From the NCBI RefSeq assembly GCF_016859285.1, contig NC_053420.1:28759045-28823044 (forward strand): a DNA stretch of 64,000 nt, written 5' to 3'. The first letter of the stretch is position 1, and the number at the start of each line of letters is the position of its first letter. The position numbers and the translations under genes were made by a program. The notes below the pieces were generated by a model. It was given only the letters and a program-made list of their open reading frames with translations, ran no database searches and was not told the DNA's origin. Source of the stretch: Xiphias gladius. Taxonomy: Eukaryota; Chordata; Actinopteri; Istiophoriformes; Xiphiidae. Below are positions 29,582 to 40,800 of the stretch, in pieces.

Positions 29582-29742
29582 CGAGCACCACGGTCGTGCA
29601 CCGTTCCGCCATGCCGGCGCGCAGCAGCAGAGATGGGACGTAGACAGTTCCTGCAGCCAACGCACACCCCCAGCCCAAATGATAAATTGCTCACCAATAA
29701 CACCTTCCACACCAGGCCTTGCAGTGAATTTTCCGCCTGCAT
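29582..29742 (-). pseudogene. slc45a3: slc45a3 relic, first coding exon with one-base insertion
   Basis: ATG at 29742-29740 opens MQAENSLQGLVWKVLLVSNL and continues SFGLGVC. An extra base then shifts the frame to LAAGTVYVPSLLLRAGMAER and TTVVLG. This matches SLC45A3 LLLVNLLTFGLEVCLAAGIT...MVLG across the shift. Without the inserted base the exon would be 160 nt and end in phase 1, matching exon 2. The donor G|GTAAGT is intact. Confidence 0.85.
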
Positions 29743-31165
29743 TTAGGTTTATTCACTTGCCGATTGGGTTTGCAGCTGTGTTTGGCTGTAATAATATTTT
29801 TGCTGTGCATGATATATAGTCCTAATATGAAGTAAGTGGTATATTTCAACACAGCTGTTATAAAGGCTTCCCTGAGGCGGTTTGGCTGATTGCCGGTTTT
29901 TGAAACATTTCCATGTCATGATGTCTTCAGACGAAGAAAACTTTGTTCATTTTTCTTCTTAATGTCCCCCTTGGGTGTTATTCTCTTAGGATGAGCAACA
30001 TATCCCGTCCGAGGCCAACTTGTGGACCTCCTCAGCCTGTGTGGTGTCTTCCAGCTTAGTTCACATAGAACAGCGTCGTTCTGGTCAGCTGTAGGAACCA
30101 AGATCAGACCGGGAGCCGAGTCAGAACCGGGTCCAACTTGTAGCATCGGTATGCATCAGTATGTCTAATATCTGAGCAGACCCGCATGTATCCGAGCATA
30201 TTAAGTATCAGCTCTGATCATGTAGTATGTCATTATCACCACTGGTATAAAAAAATCTTGCTATTAAATGATGATTATTTTTTAGAAAATACTTCTACTC
30301 TGTCCATCACCCAGTGGGGTAGGAATGTTGTATTGTTGGGTGAAAATAGGACATTCTACTCCATTTCTATAATCTAATCTTTACATGTCTTTCTTCGGTC
30401 ATTTTTGGTGCCTACTTGTTAATTGGTGGAGCTGTAGTGTGTAGTTCTCTCCTAGTTGGAGTCTTTTTGGATTGGGTCTAATTACATTTGGGTCTATCCG
30501 GTCTGCCTGTGCTCAGGTGTCCTTGGGTCTCTACTTTTTAAAAATTAATTCATGCACTTTGTGCAGTTTCAGGTACATGGGTACTGCTACTACTGTACTT
30601 GTTGATTTTCACCAGGCAGCATAAACTAGCTGGAAAAGGTTATTATTATTGAGCGTTAAGCAATAATCTACTCAGTTGCTTCACTTGCCTCATAAAAGCC
30701 CTTTGGTTTGGCCTCAAGGAACTAAAGGGGTTCGAAACATCAGCAGCAGCTTACCCAGTTGAATCACAACTTCCTTCTCAAGCTCAGCAGCGTGCGGCGG
30801 TGTGTGTGTGCGTGCGCGTGTGTGTCCATTCCAGACAATCCCTATCAGGAAACCATGACGACAGACCACACTTGCCAGCAGGTGAGGAGATTCTGGCTCA
30901 TGGGGAACAGAGGCCGGGGAGTAAATGATCGGATTTCCAATCATGCCCTCTGTGGAACCTGTAGGCGGACCTGCCGTCTCATTCTGGCTCGTCAGTCATC
31001 CTGTGACAGTTTGCGGGTTCGGTTACATGATGTGTTCATTTCATTTCTTTCCATTCCTTATTCCCCTTAAGTATGACAGATTTTTCTCTACAAAAATGTT
31101 GAAGTCCAGACCATATAAATTCCACTTTAAAATAAGACATTAGTACTATTTCAGACATTCTACCA

Positions 31166-31216
<51 letters not shown>

Positions 31217-32230
31217 GGGATATTACGGTTACTGAAAGGAAAAAACATTTTGAGAATGAAGTTTGCATATTTTGGGAAAAAGGTTTTAATTTTGTGGTGA
31301 AAAAGTCTTTAGCCAGGAAACATAGCAACGGTTCAAATTGTCACCTCATTTAATTCATTATGTCTAATTAGTTCTTGATTATGTCTAATTCTTTCTTTTC
31401 TTTACTTTTATATATATATTTTTTTTCTTTTTACATGATTATAGTTTGCTGATTTGGTGAACTCCGCTTTTCATTTTGTGAGTTTCTTATTGTCATTTAT
31501 TTCCTTTGTGTTTTGCTAAATCCCGTTGTATTTATTAATTTTTTTCCGTCATTGCCTTTTATCTCATATTGAGGAGGTACGAGCCTATGGCTTTGTGACC
31601 TTTTTGTTTTGTTTTTTTCAATTCTAAACTGTCAGACACTATAGGACAGACTATATAAATCCCAGAACCTAGAAGCCACATCCTGCCCATTATGCAATAT
31701 TTTGTTTTCTGAAGCCGTCTCAAACCTTTCAGTCATATTCTAATAAGGACACTGGCTGTGGAGGGAAACAATTGTAACGAGGTGAGTCGGGCTATAAAAT
31801 ATAAGCTTTTATGTTTGAATGAAAGAACGGCAGGGAAGAAAGCGGCATTGTAAACAGAACTGACTGTGTTTGGACTGAACAGCAGATGCTGATGAATAAA
31901 ATCTGAATTACTCACTTTGCCGTTCCGAGCATGAAGACCATTTGTCCGTCCTGGGGTGACTTAAAATATCCCTTCGGCTTTGTGTGTGTGTGTGTGTGTA
32001 TTAGTGTGTATAACACTCTGTTTGAGGTGTTAACACGCCAGCCGCAAAAAGTGCTGAGGAGCCTGGACATACCGAGCATATACGACGTTTAGAAAAGGAA
32101 GCTCGGAAGGGGAACACACTTTTGGCACCTTCACAAATAGACACACCGCTGTCAGGTGGAGAATGTCAGTGTACTTCTGCCATACCCAGAAATTTCATGC
32201 CAGTGTGAAGGGCGTGTAAGATCTCACTCA
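29743..32230. other. Intergenic region upstream of the slc45a3 relic
   Basis: There is no recognisable gene. It includes a short GT/CG-rich run (30800-30825), a TA microsatellite (31168-31214) and a GT run (31981-32000). The former slc45a3 promoter should lie near 29.8-32 kb, but I see no clear CpG block. Confidence 0.5.
31168..31214 (+). repeat. (TA)n microsatellite
   Basis: About 46 bp of pure TA/AT dinucleotides in AT-rich intergenic DNA. The Tyr-Ile repeats in minus-strand open frames here are products of this microsatellite. Confidence 0.95.
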
Positions 32231-32719
32231 CTCTCATCAGTACATTAAAGAAGTAAAAATGTAACTTGGTACTTACAGAATATTGACAGAATTGAGGATT
32301 GATAGGAAATCCGTGGCAATATGTAAGAAACTGCATCAAAGACTGTCTTTTCTCCAGTTTTGCTTTCAGTACTTGATATCATTACTGGTAAAAGCTGCAT
32401 TGAGTGATTTTTTTTTTCGTCCACGTGGGAGAAGCACAACCAGCTATAAACACAGCATTAACATATTATCTACTTCTAAAGTTGTTCCGTGTTAGAGAGC
32501 AATTGCTGCACGTCCGGCAGACACTGAGCAACATTAGCATGCATGTCATGGTTATGGCCACCCGACAAATGCAGGTCTACTATTCACTCTCCCTTTTAGC
32601 TCTGTTTTTGCTCTCTCCAGCATATCCTGATTTAAAAAAAAAAAAAAAAAAAATCTCTGGCTTTTTAGCAACTATGTGCTTCAATGTGTTCATCGGTGAG
32701 TCACCAATGTTGTCTCTGT

Positions 32720-33003
32720 GCCATTTAGTGCCGAGCACATCGTGTACAGTCGGGTTTATCAAAGTTTTTTGTCAGTGGAAATAGCTGCAGGCTGCTGCTG
32801 GAAATGAGTGAACAAAAGCAATAAATTGGCTGCCTGGATACCGAAACAATGGGCTGAATGATGCTAAGACACTGTAGGGCTGAGGGGAACGGCAAAGTCG
32901 AGCGATTCATGCTCTGTGGGCTCATCACTACGGGCGCCCCCTTTCACATTCCCAGTAGTTGTTTGTTGCGAGCATATAAAAACTGCTTCTAGTGCAGCTT
33001 TAA
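32720..33003 (+). repeat. Dispersed repeat family A, copy 5
   Basis: It includes GTCAGTGGAAATAGCTGCAG and GGGCTGAGGGGAACGGCAAA. It ends AGTGCAGCTTTAA, the tail expected for the family. Confidence 0.55.
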
Positions 33004-33009
33004 TTTGAC

Positions 33010-34500
33010 ATCGGCCCCTTTGAAAACCAGGTGCAACAAGTTAAAAATTTCATTTATATCATGTGCAATAAACACACGTAACTCTAATATACCAGATACT
33101 GCCTTTTGGTTCCCTGCACAGTCTAACACTTCATTTATCTTTGTTCTCACTTGTTCCAGTTTCATTTCGAGATTTTTTTTTTTTTTTGGCATATTGGTCA
33201 TTACTTAAGAGTGAAGAGGCGGAAAGGAAATACTGGGAGAGAGGGGGGGTGTGACATGCAATAAAGGCACGTGCTCTCACCATTCGCCACTTTAAACTGG
33301 AGATTACAAAGGGGAATTACAAAGTGTTTTGTTGTGTGTGTATTTGTATTAGTATGCGGGAGAGCGTAAATAGTGCGTGTTTTGCATTTGTAGCGGAAAC
33401 ATTGATAATATCTGTTGAAAAGGGCAGGAGGAAACTATGATGAATCGCCAGTCGTCAGGTCCTTCTACGGGAATTTTGCAATTCATGATTTATGGTTCCC
33501 AAGTCTCCAATTGTATAATGGGTTCTGTGCAGTATTTGTACAATAATAACACAGATTGTAAATACTTAAAGCTTCCTCTCACAGGCCACATATTTTACCA
33601 CGGTCAATATATTAACTGTGATTCTACGTGTGTCGTTTATATGTTTTCCTGCCCTTGTTAAAAAAATACATATGGCCGCTGAAGCCTCACATTAGCTTCG
33701 TCTGAGGTTCAGAATGTCTTTTCACGTCGAATGATGTGGATTTTGGCCCCGGTCCCCGACACTGAAATTATACAAGGAAGGGGTCTCTCTGTGGTATGGC
33801 CAGTATGGAGAGCAGGAACAATTACAGTGACAGTAACCCCAGCAATCTGCATGTGGGCCTTGTCAGTATTGTATGAATAAGTAAAAAATGAAACTGTTGA
33901 AAAATAAAAGTGTGAACCTATCCTTTACATAATGATCCCACATGGTCTAGATAACTTCTTTACCTTTACACCTGTTCTGTCATGTGCCTTTAAAACTGTT
34001 AAAAATTGTGTTTTGGGCATTTCCTTGATGTTTAAATGTAGAACCTCATTTTATTTTCTTGTTTTTAATTAAAATATTTCATCTTATTTTGTTTCAATTA
34101 CTCTAATTTTGTGTTTTGTTTTTTTTTAAATATTTTGATAAACCTTCTTCTACTTTTTTTCCCCTCTTTCTTTTATGGTTGTGACTATTGACTGGTGATG
34201 ACACGTGTCCTTTAGAGCTCCTAGAGAGCTCGCTGTTGTTATACTCTGATGATTTGTCAGTATTTGTCAGTTCGATGTAAATGAAATTCCCCGAAACAAT
34301 CAAGACATATGGAGAATCTTTTGCTGCTTTTGACCTGTGGAATGTTGCCTTTTTTTAGTTACTCTGGTTTTCAAGAAACACAAACATTTGAATGTGGAGG
34401 TCCAGGATTAAAGACCAGTCTCCACGCTGCCCATCTCTCACAGAGGGAACACACGAGAGCGATTATGTGAAAGCGTGGCTTTGTACATTTTGGCTAGGAC
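33010..34500. other. Intergenic, no gene seen
   Basis: AT-rich DNA with several homopolymer runs. Open frames are short and lack domains. Confidence 0.5.
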
Positions 34501-34511
34501 ATTTTTCTTAC

Positions 34512-35046
34512 CAATCAGGGCCGGCGGTGTCGGAGGAGTATTGTTACTAAACTCACCGAAAATTATGTCTGCAGTTTTCTCATCAGATTGGAGGGCTGCA
34601 TGTAAAAACACAGCGAGTTGCTGCTGCTGCACACGGCGCCACTGAGTGGCAGGTACTGAGTACTGCCGATCGTTAAACACCAAAACCTCTGGCACATCAT
34701 TCGCCCCCAGTTGCCACCTGAACAGCACACAGAGCTCAACGTCACAAAACAAGTAGTTAAATCCGTATAAAAAGTAGGTTGCCTTTATTAGAAGCTGGGA
34801 AACCAAAACATTATCAACATCGTTGTTGTTAATACTTTTTTTTTTTGTAAGACCACAATATTGCCATTGCATCAATCATCATCAATCATCAACATCATCA
34901 TCATCATCAACGCTTCGCACTTTTTCCACAACATGCAATTGATTCAAGAGTTCAGCGTCCCTTTTCCACACCAGTGACAAAAGCTTCTCCACTTGGTCTT
35001 CTGTAAGAATCACAACTTGGCGTACATTTTTACATTGCCAGTACAA
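34512..35046 (-). other. Pair of unassigned open frames with consensus splice sites
   Basis: Segment one (35046-34882) follows a strong acceptor (pyrimidine run ending CTACCTTCAG). It encodes LYWQCKNVRQVVILTEDQVE, then LLSLVWKRDAELLNQLHVVE, and an aspartate run before TGA. Segment two (34717 down to 34512 or 34557) follows another good acceptor (GTGCTGTTCAG). It encodes WQLGANDVPEVLVFNDRQYS, then TQWRRVQQQQLAVFLHAALQ, and has two possible donors (CG|GTGAGT, TG|GTAAGA). The composition is protein-like, but I recognise no family. It could be part of a decayed transposon gene or an undescribed gene. No complete model can be built. Confidence 0.35.
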
Positions 35047-35119
35047 CTGAAGGTAGATAGAAAAAGAAACATCAAAAAAAACCCAGTACAACAGAAGAAG
35101 TCGTAGAATGGATGACAAA

Positions 35120-36130
35120 GGAGAAATTCATAGCCTTATGCCATGTGCCTCCTGTGGGATGATAGAGAGGAAACCTCATTCAAGCCCTCAGTGCTGTGAA
35201 CTACAAGACAGTATCTGATCCTACTGCAAACAAAGCTCTCGGAGCTTTACATTGGTATAAACATTTTTTTTTTCCCCTATTTATTTTCTTATTTGTATCC
35301 AATTGTCTTAAAATGACATTAAGGACTGGGTGCCAATTTAGGACCTGAATATAGAAAAACACACTAACCTGCTAACGACAATCATAAAACAATCAAATGT
35401 GCTTCTGAACCTGGGACTAGGTTCGAGTGTGTCCTGTACACGTCCAGGACTTATTTCTGTTGCAGTCTTGGGACCAATCAGAATTTCTCCTGACCAACGC
35501 CTAATAAATGAGGTTTAGTTCCCAAGATCATTATAGCAACTTTTTCTTTCTTCCTTTTTTTTTTTTTTTTTTTTTTTTGCTTTGACATCAAACACTACTT
35601 ATCGCATAAAAACGACAATCTCACAACTGCTGCACCTGATCTCCGAGTCACTAGTTTTGAGATCGTTTATGGCTTTGGATGGTCTGCTGATCATACAAAT
35701 TGTTGACTTGTTCTAAGCCTAATTTGCTGCTTGTAGCAAAGACCTAAAACATGAGGACAGATTACATTCTCAGGCCTCCAGTGATGATATCAGAGCCACT
35801 ACTGAAACTCAACTCAATGAAAATTAAGGCATTAATAGACAAATGAATGCCAGATATATACTGAGCTGCCCACTTCACCATTTCAATCTTTTCTGCACCT
35901 CAGTACTGTATAATTCTGGATTTTAAAACGTATCTGCTTGTGAAATACTAACGTGAGCAACAAAAAGCCCTAAGAAACAAATGGACATGGATACCAACAG
36001 TAACCATTAAGCTGATGGGACTGGGAGAGGGGGAGGGAGAAGAGAAAGAAAGGAGTAAAGACAGGAGTAAATAAAGGAGGGATGGTTGGTCCAACCATCA
36101 GGCAGAACAGATTGGATAGGGTCGACTTTT
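35120..36130. other. Intergenic between unassigned frames and nucks1 3' end
   Basis: No gene is seen. There are T- and A-runs (35557-35578) and low-complexity GGGAGAGGGGGAGGG-like sequence near 36020. Confidence 0.5.
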
Positions 36131-37459
36131 TTCTTTAAAATCAAGATACATTTTATTTCTTTTCTTAAAAAACAAACATTACAAAAAAAATCTGAATAGA
36201 GAATTAGAACAATGAACCAACAGGAGAAAAAACAACATTCATTTTTTTTTAACCCTCAAAAAAACAAACAAAAAAACCAAAAAACAAAAAAAAAAACAAA
36301 GAAACAAAAAAAAAAAAAAAAAAAAAAAAAATCTCTTCTTGCATTTCTTGAAAATAAAAATTCAAAGATGTAGGGGTGCCTGGCACAACAGGTTGAATGT
36401 TGAGAAGATGCTGTAGCCATGCAGGGAAGGGAGGTTGGTGTGTTCTGAAAAGGGTGGGGGTTGCTTCGCGTAGCATGGTGCATCATTAGAGAGCCCAAAA
36501 TATATATCAACAGAAACCGTTTCACATAGGCAGGCGATGGGCCGAGAGAAAAGAGAAGCCACACCCTCTTACACGAAGTACCCCACAGGCATACAAAGTT
36601 AAACAAGTACATAAAAACACACACATGTTGGCTTGAAATGCGTGATAGTGGCAGTCCAGCATTTAGCAAACACTCAGCGGTGACCCACCACTCTGCCAGT
36701 AACACACCTCAAACTGTTCGATCTAAGAAGCAGCAGCTACAAGTGGAATACTTTTCAAAATAATGTGCTTTACTTCATTCTCCACACAGCCACACAGGAG
36801 TTCAGGGCATGAACATAGTCTGAAAGAGGTTGGGTGATCTTTAAAAATAAAATTAAAAGATGCTGCTTTAACTTAAAGAACAGTTTTAAAGGTTTTTTTA
36901 AAAAAAAAAAAACAAACAAACAAACAAAAAAAAAAACGAATGCTGCCCTGTTAAAACATGCTCCTGGTTTAAAAGCATAAGTACCAGAGAGAGGATAAAG
37001 GCTTCAGCCCTGCACATGTTGACTGAACATCGCTTTGTAAATACAGCGCTTTAGTTACTGATACTGGGAAGCTCTGAACAATACTCCCAGTAATTGAAGA
37101 CATCAGTAAAGTAAAGAGGGAAAAAATAGTGTGGCCAGTCATGTCAGCTAGCTGATAATCCCGGAGGAGGGAAAAAAAAACAAAAAAAAAAAAAAAAACC
37201 CACAAACACTAGTAAATTTGTCTGTTCGCACTCAGGACGGATGCTCACTAGCACTGAGCTCTTGGAAAGGCAGTTTTTACACTAAAATGCAGAAAGAAAG
37301 TGATGAAGACAGGAGGGTGGGTGAGGCTGAATGCTGACGATAAAAACTCCTTATATACGCCGTATGATCACATGAGCACAATGTCTTAGTCGGGGGTGGG
37401 GCGGGCAAACAAGAAAAAGCACACAAAGTCCAAACCATTGAGCCAGGCCACCGCGGGGG

Positions 37460-37490
<31 letters not shown>

Positions 37491-37600
37491 ACAAAAAACA
37501 AAAAAAAACCCCTCTAAACGCAGAGCGACAAAAGAAAACAAAAACAGAGAAGAGACAGAGAGAGAGACACGGAGGATGGGCTTCAAACAGGTACCATCTT
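36131..37600 (-). other. nucks1: nucks1 3' UTR with multiple U-tracts
   Basis: Downstream of the stop codon, the sense strand is interrupted by long U-tracts at 37489-37460, 37198-37182, 37180-37172, 36936-36926, 36912-36900 and 36331-36306, several spaced by UUUG units. No coding sequence is present; the poly-Phe open frames reflect these tracts. A minus-strand AATAAA at 36157-36152 is a reasonable polyadenylation signal, giving a UTR of roughly 1.45 kb. Confidence 0.6.
36152..36157 (-). terminator. nucks1: Candidate nucks1 polyadenylation signal AATAAA
   Basis: Canonical hexamer on the sense (minus) strand in context AAATAAAATG, about 1.44 kb after the stop codon. It is followed by sequence that turns more GU-rich. 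Another AATAAA further on (35285-35280) is an alternative. Confidence 0.45.
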
Positions 37601-37851
37601 CTAGTCTTCTCCAGAGGGTGCCTCCTCTTCTGAGCCGTCCTCCTCCTCTTCGTCTTCCTCCTCCTCCTCTCCTCCTGCAGCTTCCTTCGTCGTCTTGGGG
37701 GCAGGGGAGCTCTCCTTCTTCTCGGCTTCCTCCTCCTCCTCTTCCAGGGGACTCTCGGGGTCCTCCTCCTCCTCCTCTTTGGGTGAGCTTTTCTCCAGGG
37801 CCTTGGTGCTGGGGCGCCCTTTCCCCTTTCCTTTCATTGGGCTGGGGGTCA
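37601..37851 (-). CDS. nucks1: nucks1 exon 8 (C-terminal acidic tail)
   Basis: The acceptor ends CCCCGCAG. The first two bases complete GTG (V221). It encodes [18 protein letters not shown], then several glutamate runs, ending EEEAPSGED and TAG at 37603-37601. TPSP and SSPK are SP/TP sites of the kind phosphorylated by CDKs in this family. Confidence 0.95.
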
Positions 37852-40800
37852 CTGCGGGGAAGAAACACGCATCAGTTAGTGATCATCAGATGATGGTTCA
37901 GTCTGACTACAGGTCACTTAATACCATAAATAAATAGTTTTAATACAATTTTTAACCTCAAATTCATAGTGTGAAATTCCAGAAGCCTAGTTTTTAGCCT
38001 GTTCTTTTACCTTTTGGTGGCTCGGTTTGTTTTACTTGTTTTAAAATCTTGAAAACCTGTAATCGATTTTGGACTGCGCTCACTACAATAAGCTCAGGAA
38101 ACCCTTCATCTAATAACTCAGTCAAATCTTTAAAGGAATAGTTCAACATTGTGGGAAATAAGACTTGTTTTGTTTTCCTTTCAGGGTTCAGATGAGAAGA
38201 TCGATGTTACTGTCATGTCAGTGCATGTGTGAAGGTAAAACCAGGAGGCATCAAGGCTGGAAGCAGGGGGAAACAGTTAAGAATCTGCCTATCAACACCT
38301 CTACAGTTCACCAATTAACAGGTATCTTGTTTAATATGTACTCAAACAGAAATGTGAAAACAACAAACTGGAATCCTTTGTTGACAAACAACAGCTGGAC
38401 TCAGTGACTTCTCACTATCCTGTCATCACTGTGAGTTTGATAGGAGAGACATTACACAATAGTACCAGGAGGATAAACTGTTGTTTGTCAACAAGTAGCT
38501 ACACTTTGAACTCCCTCTTTAAAAAAAAAAGGGTATTTTACAGTTCTGGTTGTGTACAGAAGAAATTAGATACAACATATTACTCAGTGAGCCTTACAGC
38601 TGCTGGATCTTTTTAAACTTTAGACAGAGGCAGGCTAACTGTTTCCCTGTTTCCAGGTTGCCTGGCAACTGGTCCTCGACAAGAAATACTCTGGAACGTA
38701 ACTCCCTATACAACAGTGAATTTATACACTTTGGTTTTGTGCGGATTGAACAAATTGAGATATAACATGTTAATTGCTAAGCTTTAGAGGTGCTGGTAGG
38801 CGTAGCTTCGTATTTAAGAGAGAGATGAGAGTGGCATCAATCTTCTCATTCAACTCTGGACAGGAAAGCAAATAAGCCATTTCCCAAAATGCTGAACTAT
38901 TCCTTTAATACACTACATCAACCCCTCTGAACTTTGACATGCAACCATCAACCTAAACTGATAATTCAAGATAAAAGAAACTGATTTGCTTCTAAGTCAA
39001 CAATGGAACTAAAAGTATCACAAGCTCCTCTTTACCCAAACAACATTTCTGCAAGGTCTTTGAGTTTTTCAAGAAAGGAGGATGCGTTTTAATACTAGAA
39101 CTGGCATTGCATCAAACTGTCACTAAATATCAAAGATGGGACTGTGTTAGGAGTCACACACAAGTCATTTCTTTTCAGCAGAGTAACAACTGTTTACAGA
39201 AATAATGGCCATTTTTTTTCAATTTTGTATTTATTGATTTCAAATTAACTTCATAACATTTACAAGCAAAAGTGATAAGATGTGCCTTATTCCTGTGACT
39301 AGGGTTGGCTTGAAACCACTATCAAATGCAATTAGGTTCAGCTTTCAGCATTTTCAGCAAAAACTAAAAAAAAAACACTAATTACTACTTTTGCTGAGAA
39401 GGCAACAACAGGTTTGAGGGGCGGTCGGATTAAGAACCTGTAAATAAAATCCAAAGCAGAAGATATGAAATGTTGATTAAAAATGAATGGCTAGCCTGAT
39501 ACGTTGCTGAACATCATGATCCAGTAAACTGACATGCTTAAATTACTGATATTAGATGAATAAAAAGTTAACTAGGAGAAAAGCAGATGCGCAAGTGAAG
39601 GGGTTCCTCCTTGAGGTCTGTGGCTGCAGCTACATTATGACCGGACATCTCACCTGTGGCCTTTAGTCGGGGTTTGGGGCTTTTCTTCTCTTTCTTGTCT
39701 GTCCGTCCCCGTCGAATCACCTTCTTGCTTCTTTTCTTGGAGTGACCATAGTCACTGTCATCATCGTCCTCCACCATGAAGTCTTCATCGCTGCCGGACT
39801 CGTCGGCTGCACACAGCAATGGGGCATAAAACAATCTTTTCAACAAAGATGTTCACCTGCCCTGCAGTCGAAAGCACTGTGGTGTTGCTGATTTACTAAT
39901 GCAACTACAAGTCCCTATTATACCTGGACTCATACGCCTGACATAAGCTTTACAGTTCACATACAGGTTGCCTGGAGAAATTTCTTTATAATTCTGTAAA
40001 CATTACCTACATGTAGCTCAAAGTGTTAGCCTAGTGTGCTACTGGTCCAATGAATGACAGCTTGCTAATGGTTTATATGTAGAGTCTGGTGTAGTTAGTG
40101 TTGCTGTATCAGTGTACAGTGCAGAAGTACATACGGTCCATGTAGGATTCCTCCTGGTCTTCATGCTCCTCGTCCTCACTGCCTCCGTCGCCCAGCAGGA
40201 TCTCCCTCTGTTTGGACACAGCCTTGGAGGCTGCCTGGCGCACTGTACGCTTTCGACTCACTTCCCTGTCATCATCACTGTCATCTACACAACAAAAACA
40301 CACACAGTTACACAATGTTTTGTGGGAAGTGAAAAATATGGAGATAACAGTAAAAAGAGAGGATGAAGAGCCTCTGTGGAATAGCCAGGTGTAAATACAA
40401 CATTCTGTTTCGGCACGTTTTTGTGTTACTACAGGTTTCATGTAGCTGCTTTTAGCAGAGTCAAATTTACTGACTGCCTCCAAAAAAAAGTAGTAACACA
40501 TCAACACACTTATTTGAAACTCAAAGATAATTTTGTAGCTGCCTGTTAATTGTGTTGGTGGAAGTGCCATCAATTTCTGTAAATGTAACAAACTACGAGT
40601 ACTTCCCTGCTGTTCTTTAACTAGTCTCCAAACCCCAAAAGACATTCACTTTAAAAATGATATAAAAGCAGCATATTCTCACAATTAAGAAGCTGGATCC
40701 AGCAAATACTAGATATTTGTGCTTGATAAAGGTCTTTAAAGACTGATCAATTATTAAAATTGTTACTGACTAATTTTCTGTCCGCCCTACCTCCCATGTC

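Larger units (their letters stand above)
16091..29742 (-). pseudogene. slc45a3: slc45a3-like transporter pseudogene (MFS sugar-transporter family)
   Basis: At least six exon remnants in the right order match human SLC45A3 (prostein). They run from the N-terminus (KVLLVSNLSFGLGVC; AAGTVYVPSLLL) through PVLGLIF, GRRHLFIWMLSLGVLLG, LLALLSDLF, RLFVAE, MVALTGY and CFDIAILENSYLLS to the last membrane helix (VVQLVNSVMAYMASA). The lesions are a one-base insertion in exon 1, TAA and TGA in exon 2, a frameshift, TAG and deletion of about 80 codons in exon 4, and a non-AG acceptor before the last exon. The SLC45 RxGRR motif is reduced to CFGRR. The genomic spread with introns rules out a processed copy. 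In human, SLC45A3 neighbours NUCKS1 in this orientation. A functional paralogue may exist elsewhere; that is inference. Confidence 0.88.

Noticed and set aside
36249..37890. Overlapping open frames rich in Phe, Lys or Pro/Ser over the nucks1 end
   Set aside because: They are shadows of the U-tracts and of the acidic exon 8 read in other frames.
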